Part shown: one piece after another, positions 36,040 through 45,835 of the stretch
How the letters are laid out: the number at the start of each line of letters is the position of its first letter
Position numbering within the stretch: position 1 is the first letter of the stretch
Source: Chalara sp. BL73
Lineage: Eukaryota; Ascomycota; Leotiomycetes; Helotiales
DNA: 64,000 nucleotides
Assembly: GCA_918026815.1 (NCBI GenBank)
Contig: CAKJVC010000147.1
Location: 62,001 to 126,000, forward strand
Reading direction: 5' to 3'
Made by a program: the position numbers and the translations under genes
Notes under the pieces: generated by a model
Seen by the model: only the letters and a program-made list of their open reading frames with translations
Databases searched by the model: none
Told to the model about the DNA's origin: nothing

Positions 36040-36599
36040 AGGCTGGATATACTCGATCGATTGCTGCTTTATGTCGTAGATAGATCGGCAAGGTACGTTT
36101 GCACAGAGCTTCTATCTTTCTTTCCATACATAATATGGGCTTACCAATGCAAAGACAAGTCGAGACGCAGTATCTCAAGCATTTGCTTTGTAATTTACGG
36201 CATGGAAACTCTGCGAGACTAATGCTTCGAATGGGAACTTGTCGTATGCCTGATAAAGCTGGAGCAAATTGCAGTAGACTCCGAATTATCGAATTAATGG
36301 ACGTTCAGCAATAACTGTGGGTTGTCAGTCAACAAAGAGTTCAGGAAGAAAAATTAGAATTCGATGTCATGGACTGAATTTTTAGTTCATTTTAAACTGC
36401 CTTCATGCGTTTCGGTTTGCTTATTCTGGAGGGACTTGAGTGTTGTTCTGAATCGACTTCTGGATAGGGAAGTCGCGGCTGTATTTCGAGTAGGTGTATT
36501 CGCTGTTGATCATACATCCTCACTGCGTGTTGATTCTACTTTACTTTTGTTTTAAAAATTATTTTCCTCAAGTCTGAACTTTGCACTGTGCACATCATC
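36040..36599. other. Intergenic: promoter region of the histidine kinase
   Basis: 560 bp, no gene seen. Presumably the 3' flank of COA4 and the promoter and leader of the kinase gene. Confidence 0.5.
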
Positions 36600-39500
36600 A
36601 TGGACGATCTCAACGCTATCGATATAACAGAGCTTCTCGAGCTTGAAGAGTGTCCAGTCTTTGTCGTCGACCTACGCGCGATCCCACCCTCTCCGATATT
36701 TTTCAATACACTTCTCCGTCGTTCTCAAACGCTCGAGGAACACATACGTGCACAATGGAGACATGCTGGCTTGGTGCACATGTTTGGTGAAGGTGTGTTG
36801 ACAGCACCAGCTTTGCAGTGGTGCACGAAGCTAGGAGGAGTGGATGGAATTTTAAATACAATGTGGTTCTCTGGCGTGGAGTGGGTTACGTATACTGTTG
36901 GGGGACGGTTCAGAATAATTAGTGGGTGCACACTGGGCAAATTTGCAGCGCTCTCAACTGCTCAAGATGATGTCCATATGCTGAGCCGGCCGTTTGCTTC
37001 GCAACCGAAAGGAAGCCAAGCTGGTCAAATGGAGCACTTTGGTCTCGGTCAGGTACAAACATTGCCAGTAAGTCCAAGATGTACCACTGCAATATGAGCC
37101 GCTTTTGTTAGGCAGCCGTTCCTGGGTCTCAGGAGCTGTAGATACTATGTGGAATGCTACTAAAAATGTGCAATACCATCGCTGACTGTGTGTGGTAGGC
37201 TGCATATACAAAAGGAGAATCGATACCCCATTCTGATTTCTTAAGACTGTTCTGCGACTTCGATTGGGCGTCGACTGAGTATGTTTGATTCCTTCCTTGC
37301 ACCCCGAGTTCCTCGGAGTCCGAAGCTCAAAGGATCTCTTCATGACCAACATATTTCTCAAGTACATCTTGCAGCACAATCTCGTGTTCCTGAGAGCTGC
37401 AAGATTTTCAAGAAGTTCACGCTGATAAACTCCCAGCCTGGGTCCAATCGATACCTGGACTCCTGAATTGCGGCAGTCATGTGGTTTTTTGATGGCTGAT
37501 TGCCGAGCTTCCATCATGTATTGGGGTCCAAATCGGACAATAGTGTACAATGAAGCATATTCGAAGGTTATCGGTCAGTTTATCATTCCCGCCGAAGTCG
37601 CCGAACTAACAATATTGAGGTCCCTCCAAGCATCCTGCTACTCTAGGAAAGCCATTGAATATAGGGTGGCCTGAAGTTATTGACGAGCTGATTCCTGTCA
37701 TCAATCAAATAGCATGCGACAAGCGTTCGATATCGATAGATAAGGCGCCTTTGGTTGTGAATCGACATGGGTTTTCAGAAGAACTCTATATGACATATAC
37801 GCTGATTCCTATCCTTGGTGACAATGGAGCTATGTCCATCTACGTTCCTTGTTATGATGTTACCCAAGAAACATATGCAGAGCAGCGCTTATCGACCTTA
37901 TTAAAGCTCAGCCGATCAATCATCCGTGGGATAGGAATGGATGACTTTTGGTCTTATGTTGTGAAGGGCTTACTGGACGAATCACCGGATCTACTGGTCA
38001 CACTGGTTTACCGTACAGCTGGTGAAATAGGCCAAATGGGGACTTCCACCATAGGTAGTTCGTCGATAACCAGTCCTTCCATCGGAAGCTCCTCCAACGA
38101 TAATGCCCCAGACTGGACTGCCGTCATACCTGGCTGGAACCTTGCTGGTGCTGAACACTATCTCGAGTTTTCTGAAGTTCCGAAACTTCTCTCTGACGTA
38201 GAATTAAAGGAGCTTCTCCCGCTCTCACATAAATTATTAGCGGAGAAGTTTCCCAGCTACATGCACATCGACGATGGAAGCCTTAATGAGAAAATGCTTA
38301 GTCTACTTTGTAGCTCTGAGCAAGGAAAAGATTGTACCTCTGCAGTTTTCATAACTTTACGAATCGTGGGCATGGACCAGGTGCGTAATCTTTTTAGAAG
38401 GATGTTACCTATAGGAAACCTCTTGGTATGATCATGGGCGAGCATTTTCACCATTTATTTCGCGAGACATATATCGATTCCACGTTTCCAGATTTCACCT
38501 TGCAGGAGTCCATCCTAATGTTGATGACTATTATGTAGGCTCTGGGCTTCATTATCATTGGCCTTAATCCCAGACGGCATTACGATGACAACTATCGCCA
38601 GTTCCTGCATCTCCTTCAAAGAAAAGTCTCCGCAGGCCTTGCTTCCGCTGTTGCATTTGAGGCTGCCGCTCAACGAGCTAAAATAATCGCCGAAAAATCG
38701 GCAAGAAGGGTTCATTTTCTGAATGAGAGCCTTGCAACGAATGCCTTGGAAGTAAGTAGGATGAACGAAAGATTTGAAAGATTTCGACGACTGGCAGAAA
38801 TGAGCACTGTGGGCATGTGCGATTTCAGTCCCGAAGGAAAGCTTATCCAGGCTAACGTAAGTGTTATCGAGGTGCTATGATGCAGCTCCTTACTGTAAAA
38901 CAGGATTCATGGTACAAACTCAGTGGCCATCCAGTGCTATCACAGTCAGAAGAGTCGTGCCGCTTCTCTTTCATGGATTTTGTATATGAGCCAGATCTTG
39001 TAGGTTGTTTGCGCAAGTTTACGTCCCTTCTTTCCTGGTATAAAGGTGGCTCTTTCTGATGAACTGCCTGCCTTATGCCCCTCGGCTGCTGCATTCGGGA
39101 AGTAGGATTAAGATCCAAGTCACAGCTGAGATATTGGTCAGGAAATAAGCTAACTTCCAGGTCCTAATGAACAGGAATTAGTCCAACATATGTGGAACCA
39201 GTCCTGTGAAGGTCGAGCGGTGACTTTTGAAATGCGATGGAAGCGTCATGAAGGAAACGCTGAGGCAGGAATACCTGAATTTGAGTTTGTTTGGATGTGA
39301 GTATATCTATTACACTATCTATTCAGCATCTCGCGAATCTCACAAAATGACACAACTGCTAAATTTAGGTAAATAGTTTGGCTGCCTACGTGCCTGTTAC
39401 TAACGGGGATGGAAGTATCATCAGTATTGCAGGAGTCACAACGGATATATCTCCACAGAAATCAGAAGCAGTGCATAAGCAAAGGACTTTAGAAGTCCTA

Positions 39501-41131
39501 GAGTTGAAGCGGCAACAGGAAAACTTTATTGACATGACTTCGCAAGTTTTTATTGATCTTTTTCATTGACCATTTGCTGACATTTTATCAGTCACGAGAT
39601 GCGAAACCCGTAAGCTTGTTCGCGAAAAAGTTGCTGCACCTTCTGCTCTTCAAATCAAAAACTCAGAATCAATGAATTTTATCGTTTATGGTGGAGTTTG
39701 CTGATCATATAACAGGCTCAGTGCTATCATTCAATGCTCCGACTCGGCACTAGAGATATTTACTGAGCTGGCAGAAATCGCTCGGAAGAGATTAGCAGGC
39801 TCAGATCTTGGACCAACCATGACATCTCTCATCGAGAATGGGTTGGATGCCATCGAAACTATTATATCCTGCTCTGCTCACCAAAAACGTATCATTGATG
39901 ATACACTGATTTTGTCAAAGCTGGATTCAAAACTGCTAACAATTTCGCCGACACGAATAAAACCGGTGGACTTTCTGCAAGAGCTTCATAAAATGTTTGA
40001 AGTTGAGGCGGAAAGATCCCAAATAGAGTTTCAAGTAGTGGAAGACGAGTCCTTGCGGCAACACGAAGTGGAGTGGTTGATGTTGGACCCAAGCCGGGTA
40101 CTACAAATTCTAATCAATCTCATAACTAACGCAATCAAGTTCACACGTGAAGAGGCAGGCAAGATGAAACATGTGGCTGTGAAGATGGGCGTGTCTGTGG
40201 AACGCCCGGAGAGCACGGACAAGTCCAGTCGCTCGGCGGCTGTATCTCGAATTTTACATGAGGATATCACCTTAGAACCCGAATGGGGAAATGGCGAACC
40301 ACTCTTCCTCACCTTCATTGTTCAGGATACGGGACAAGGAATGACCACTGAAGAGCAGAAAAGGCTCTTCACACGCTTTTCTCAGGGATCTGCGAAAACT
40401 CATGTTCAGTATGGCGGTAGCGGACTAGGTTTATTTATTAGTCGTGAACTTACAGAATTGCAAGGAGGTGAGATAGGGTTGACTTCTGAGGAGGGAGTTG
40501 GATCGTCGTTTTCGTTCTATGTCAAGGCTCGGAGGACGCACGCTCCAAAAAAGAGAAGGAGATCGGTTGGCGACTCAGATGAGCAATTGGCGATTATCTC
40601 TGAGCTGTCAATCTTGGTTGTCGAGGACAATCTTGTCAACCAAAAGATTCTGTGCAAACAACTAGCAAAACTGGGTTGCAAAGTCGCCGGGGCTGGAGAT
40701 GGACAGGAGGCACTGGGCCATATTCAAGAGACGGAACATTGGGAGGGCAACCAGCCACTCTCTATTATTCTCATGGATGTTGAGATGCCTGTCATGGATG
40801 GGCTGACTTGTACGAAGAGGATAAGGGAACTGGAGAAGCAAGGCGTGATCAAGATGCACATACCAATTATTGGGACGAGCGCGAATGCGAGGGGCGAGCA
40901 GGTTGCCGAAGGCCTAGCAGCGGGAATGGATGATGCCATTACCAAACCATTCAGGGTTGCGGTAAGTCAGTCTCTGGGGCGAATCCCTTCTGAACGATGT
41001 CTCATAAGTTATGAAATACTGCGTTTACTCCAAGAAGACGCCAGAGAAAGACATTGACCATGAAATATGATATGTAGGAGCTTATACCGAAAATGGCAGC
41101 GCTAGCGAAGGGAAGAGACACAAATACCTGA
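36600..41131 (+). CDS. Hybrid histidine kinase (PAS - HisKA - HATPase - receiver)
   Basis: Eleven exons are proposed: 36600-37067, 37199-37278, 37437-37573, 37620-38380, 38539-38856, 38904-39003, 39161-39296, 39377-39541, 39592-39609, 39716-40961 and 41078-41131 (1160 aa, all in phase). A PAS-like start (DFDWASTDLGPIDTW, then SIMYWGPNRTIVYNEAY) lies near residue 175 and a second PAS near 570-700. The H-box DMTSHEMRNP has phosphoacceptor H723, encoded on an 18-nt exon. The N-box (LINLITNAIKFT) is near 866, then DTGQGM and GGSGLGLFISRELT. The receiver has VVEDN, acceptor D1082 in ILMDVEMPVMDG, and TKPF. The final exon supplies the last receiver helix. The protein would feed a Ypd1-type phosphorelay to response regulators; its stimulus is unknown. 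Exon 6's 3' end (39003) uses a weak GTTGTT donor and is uncertain. Intron 8 is GC-AG. Confidence 0.85.
39592..39609 (+). other. 18-nt microexon encoding the phosphoacceptor histidine
   Basis: Bounded by a GC-AG intron (39542-39591, donor GCAAGT, acceptor ATCAG) and a GT-AG intron (39610-39715, donor GTAAGC). With two bases from the previous exon and one from the next it encodes S-H-E-M-R-N-P, the heart of the HisKA H-box. Without it the flanking exons still join in frame. Confidence 0.7.
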
Positions 41132-43197
41132 ATGGCACAGGCCATTGCTTGCACGAGGGAGCATTTTGCTGTTATAGTGTATTCATAGAGAAACTGTAGC
41201 TGGCCGATGGAATTTCAATTTTATATGACTTCTTTACGAGAGATAGACCGGATGCTTCTTGTTTGCGTCGACTAGGCTACTACATTTTCCCTTAATCGCT
41301 GCACAAATGCCTTACAATTACAGAAGAAGCCCTGGTTGAAAAATTTTGGCCAACTGCATTCAGCATGATTGCCTTGTACCCAGCTTGTTCTCTCTTATTC
41401 ATTGATGAATGGCAATCAATGCCATAAAACCCACTAAAGGCTTCAGAACGCTCTTTCCTTTGCTTCTCAACGAGGACAGCAATGAAGTTAGCTGCTGCTC
41501 TTTAAAAAAATACTCATACTTAAAAAACCCCCATTCTCACTCAGACTTTTGCTCTTCAATAACTAATACTGTGCATTGCTTGCGAACCTTGCCAAGGTTT
41601 TAGATAGCCCAAATTATTTAGACATTGAAACTTGTACGTGGAAGGCTCCGTATATTGGTTTTGACTATGGAGAATTAATTACCTTTCACGAGAGATCCGA
41701 CTTTTTACCATGGCAGAGCAGATGTTTGCTATGAGAAGTCAACCGACTTACCCGGCTGTCCTGATGGAAGATCAATCTCCTTCCACCAAGAGCCAGATCT
41801 TTTCCATGGTGGATCAGACGTGTCCTACATGGAGCCCAACTTCTTCTACGAACACCATCTCGCCAACTATAAACGCTGTTACTTCTCATCAATTAGGGCA
41901 ATGGATCCTTATGGTTAATCACTCATCTACTAGAACAAATCTCTCGTCACGAGCGTCGAGACGAACCCCTCTACCAACCAGCTTCTCAGGTTCTGAGCTG
42001 GACTACAGTGATATTGGAAGACACCTGCATAATGCATCTGTTTGCAAGCGAAGTAAGTTATGTTCAACTCAGCAACAACTCAAAAAGGCATTCAACGCAG
42101 AGTTCCATAGCGATTGGCTTGGCTTGGGAATTTGGATTCCTGTTGGGCTGTCGCAGAACATTCACTGACAATGACTAAGACAGCTTGAGGTACCCTACAT
42201 GTTACAGTGTTCTTTTCTATGGAGTGGCTTTGTTACTCCTCTACTTGAGATGGATGCATGGCCGGCAAATAGGGCGAATTTCTTCGATCTTCGGTGAGGT
42301 TTCTCCAGCAAAACTCTCATATTTTTGAGCTTTCTGACGGAGATCAGCTGCGGGTTTTCTTGGGGTATTGCAGCAAACCGTACCATTATCGCTCTATTTG
42401 TGTCCAAGGAATCAAGAGTGGACTTGCCCAGGTTTTTTGATACTAGGTTGGCTAGCTTTCACGGTAGTTCTGTATAGGATTTTCATGGATTTGCGACGGA
42501 CGGGAGACTGAGGGATTAATTAGAATCAAGGCGGATCGATCCGCTTCTATTTGTACTTGTTCACATTGGCTGTTTCGTCTAGCATAAGATACAGCGATGC
42601 AGCGATAACCTACCTTAGTTGACGTAATAAGACTTCTGCAGCGAGAATGGCTGCATCTCTTGGCGTTGTTGCACAATCTGTTTCTGAAGAAAACGGCCGA
42701 TATCCTGTGCCTTCCTGGCCTGTTCAAATACTTACTGGTAACCCACCGATCGCTGCAGAAACATTTGAAGCCTAGGATACTGCGGTTTGTGGTTTGCTAC
42801 ATGGGAGCCTCACCGGTTGCCTTCCCGTCACCAACGAACCTAACATTTTAGCCGGTGAGTCGATGCGGTACACGTTGGGCCTGTCGCCTGGCAAGTATGG
42901 GGTAGATGAGTAATACAACATGCAGATGGCAGGCATCAAGCGCTATTTATGGGGTTGCCCACGGGAATCCACCGTACAAGGAGGACTACTCGGTGGATGA
43001 AAGTATCCAATTTCTTTCTCTCCTCAGTTTGTTTCCTAACCGGTCAAGGTCACGTAGCCTTGTGCCTTGGCGAGCGAGTGGCTCATCGTATCGATAGCCT
43101 GCAGCCTCGCCAATCACCGATAAGAGGTCCTAACTGCAGTACAACAAAGCAGCATCATGCTCCTTTAGCATACCTGCCTGCGCCTGCGCACCGAGGG
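40976..43197. repeat. Tandem direct duplication, copy A (2222 nt)
   Basis: Starts at the GGGG run inside the last intron of the histidine kinase and ends at CCGAGGG. It contains the genuine last exon of the kinase, 41078-41131. Copy B follows directly at 43198. By direct comparison the copies look identical except for two A-runs (7 against 6 and 6 against 5 A) near 41,510. Confidence 0.93.
41710..42168 (+). CDS. Hypothetical 152-codon ORF in duplication copy A
   Basis: ATG-started frame, Ser/Thr/Gln-rich, with no motif I recognise. A second frame through the same DNA (about 41685-41915), with a stretch MEPNFFYEHHLANYKRC, looks at least as protein-like, so the true coding frame, if any, is unclear. 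It is repeated unchanged at 43930-44388. Confidence 0.2.
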   Translation: MAEQMFAMRSQPTYPAVLMEDQSPSTKSQIFSMVDQTCPTWSPTSSTNTISPTINAVTSHQLGQWILMVNHSSTRTNLSSRASRRTPLPTSFSGSELDYSDIGRHLHNASVCKRSKLCSTQQQLKKAFNAEFHSDWLGLGIWIPVGLSQNIH

Positions 43198-43299
43198 GGG
43201 GCGAATCCCTTCTGAACGATGTCTCATAAGTTATGAAATACTGCGTTTACTCCAAGAAGACGCCAGAGAAAGACATTGACCATGAAATATGATATGTAG

Positions 43300-43353
43300 G
43301 AGCTTATACCGAAAATGGCAGCGCTAGCGAAGGGAAGAGACACAAATACCTGA
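43300..43353 (+). pseudogene. Orphan copy of the histidine kinase terminal exon
   Basis: Same 54 nt as exon 11 of the kinase, with the TATGTAG acceptor before it and the stop codon at its end. The intron donor at 40962 lies outside the duplicated unit, so this copy can only be used by splicing across 2.3 kb from that donor, which would give the same protein. Effectively a displaced duplicate. Confidence 0.7.
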
Positions 43354-43929
43354 ATGGCACAGGCCATTGCTTGCACGAGGGAGCATTTTGCTGTTATAGT
43401 GTATTCATAGAGAAACTGTAGCTGGCCGATGGAATTTCAATTTTATATGACTTCTTTACGAGAGATAGACCGGATGCTTCTTGTTTGCGTCGACTAGGCT
43501 ACTACATTTTCCCTTAATCGCTGCACAAATGCCTTACAATTACAGAAGAAGCCCTGGTTGAAAAATTTTGGCCAACTGCATTCAGCATGATTGCCTTGTA
43601 CCCAGCTTGTTCTCTCTTATTCATTGATGAATGGCAATCAATGCCATAAAACCCACTAAAGGCTTCAGAACGCTCTTTCCTTTGCTTCTCAACGAGGACA
43701 GCAATGAAGTTAGCTGCTGCTCTTTAAAAAATACTCATACTTAAAAACCCCCATTCTCACTCAGACTTTTGCTCTTCAATAACTAATACTGTGCATTGCT
43801 TGCGAACCTTGCCAAGGTTTTAGATAGCCCAAATTATTTAGACATTGAAACTTGTACGTGGAAGGCTCCGTATATTGGTTTTGACTATGGAGAATTAATT
43901 ACCTTTCACGAGAGATCCGACTTTTTACC

Positions 43930-44388
43930 ATGGCAGAGCAGATGTTTGCTATGAGAAGTCAACCGACTTACCCGGCTGTCCTGATGGAAGATCAATCTCC
44001 TTCCACCAAGAGCCAGATCTTTTCCATGGTGGATCAGACGTGTCCTACATGGAGCCCAACTTCTTCTACGAACACCATCTCGCCAACTATAAACGCTGTT
44101 ACTTCTCATCAATTAGGGCAATGGATCCTTATGGTTAATCACTCATCTACTAGAACAAATCTCTCGTCACGAGCGTCGAGACGAACCCCTCTACCAACCA
44201 GCTTCTCAGGTTCTGAGCTGGACTACAGTGATATTGGAAGACACCTGCATAATGCATCTGTTTGCAAGCGAAGTAAGTTATGTTCAACTCAGCAACAACT
44301 CAAAAAGGCATTCAACGCAGAGTTCCATAGCGATTGGCTTGGCTTGGGAATTTGGATTCCTGTTGGGCTGTCGCAGAACATTCACTGA
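43930..44388 (+). CDS. Hypothetical 152-codon ORF in duplication copy B
   Basis: Exact repeat of the frame at 41710-42168. Its conservation reflects the recent or artefactual duplication and is not by itself evidence of coding. Confidence 0.2.
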   Translation: MAEQMFAMRSQPTYPAVLMEDQSPSTKSQIFSMVDQTCPTWSPTSSTNTISPTINAVTSHQLGQWILMVNHSSTRTNLSSRASRRTPLPTSFSGSELDYSDIGRHLHNASVCKRSKLCSTQQQLKKAFNAEFHSDWLGLGIWIPVGLSQNIH

Positions 44389-45417
44389 CAATGACTAAGA
44401 CAGCTTGAGGTACCCTACATGTTACAGTGTTCTTTTCTATGGAGTGGCTTTGTTACTCCTCTACTTGAGATGGATGCATGGCCGGCAAATAGGGCGAATT
44501 TCTTCGATCTTCGGTGAGGTTTCTCCAGCAAAACTCTCATATTTTTGAGCTTTCTGACGGAGATCAGCTGCGGGTTTTCTTGGGGTATTGCAGCAAACCG
44601 TACCATTATCGCTCTATTTGTGTCCAAGGAATCAAGAGTGGACTTGCCCAGGTTTTTTGATACTAGGTTGGCTAGCTTTCACGGTAGTTCTGTATAGGAT
44701 TTTCATGGATTTGCGACGGACGGGAGACTGAGGGATTAATTAGAATCAAGGCGGATCGATCCGCTTCTATTTGTACTTGTTCACATTGGCTGTTTCGTCT
44801 AGCATAAGATACAGCGATGCAGCGATAACCTACCTTAGTTGACGTAATAAGACTTCTGCAGCGAGAATGGCTGCATCTCTTGGCGTTGTTGCACAATCTG
44901 TTTCTGAAGAAAACGGCCGATATCCTGTGCCTTCCTGGCCTGTTCAAATACTTACTGGTAACCCACCGATCGCTGCAGAAACATTTGAAGCCTAGGATAC
45001 TGCGGTTTGTGGTTTGCTACATGGGAGCCTCACCGGTTGCCTTCCCGTCACCAACGAACCTAACATTTTAGCCGGTGAGTCGATGCGGTACACGTTGGGC
45101 CTGTCGCCTGGCAAGTATGGGGTAGATGAGTAATACAACATGCAGATGGCAGGCATCAAGCGCTATTTATGGGGTTGCCCACGGGAATCCACCGTACAAG
45201 GAGGACTACTCGGTGGATGAAAGTATCCAATTTCTTTCTCTCCTCAGTTTGTTTCCTAACCGGTCAAGGTCACGTAGCCTTGTGCCTTGGCGAGCGAGTG
45301 GCTCATCGTATCGATAGCCTGCAGCCTCGCCAATCACCGATAAGAGGTCCTAACTGCAGTACAACAAAGCAGCATCATGCTCCTTTAGCATACCTGCCTG
45401 CGCCTGCGCACCGAGGG

Positions 45418-45835
45418 CATTGCATAAAACGGTCCTATCGTGCTTTTATTCCTATTTTATCTCGAACACGCTCTTCATCTACTTCTGCTACTCCCAAGCT
45501 GTCCTGCGCCAGCCCATAAAGGTATGTGTGCTTGTGGTTTGATATTTAAGACAGTTGAACCTCAGAGTGAGTCAACTGTTTGTTATACGACAGAAGATTT
45601 TTTTTTATCGTTGCCCCATCTATTTCGTCCTGCTGGTGTTTCCTGCCAGCCATCTGCAAGCAAAGGAACTCGACTCAGTGAGGCGTATTCACCAATACAA
45701 GGCTGACTGACCAAGCTAGGTAGCACGGTTTTGGCTAGCACTTCATAGCACCATACACAAACTTTGACATCACCTTTGACGGACCTGCACACAGGAAGCT
45801 TTCCCGCCTACCCCATCTGCTTTCAAAGTAGCATC
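45418..45835. other. Intergenic: promoter of the AAA ATPase gene
   Basis: Unique sequence after the duplication. No gene seen; leads into the ATPase start codon. Confidence 0.5.

Larger units (their letters stand above)
43198..45417. repeat. Tandem direct duplication, copy B (2220 nt)
   Basis: Second copy, joined to copy A with no spacer: the junction has seven G, exactly the three that end the unit plus the four that begin it. Shared frames recur at an offset of 2220 nt (2222 left of the A-run differences). After 45417 the sequence is unique. Copy B carries an extra, orphan copy of the kinase's last exon at 43300-43353. Confidence 0.93.

Noticed and set aside
37279..37436. Apparent stops and frame breaks in the histidine kinase
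   Set aside because: All are removed by introns with branch motifs and consistent phase; not a pseudogene.
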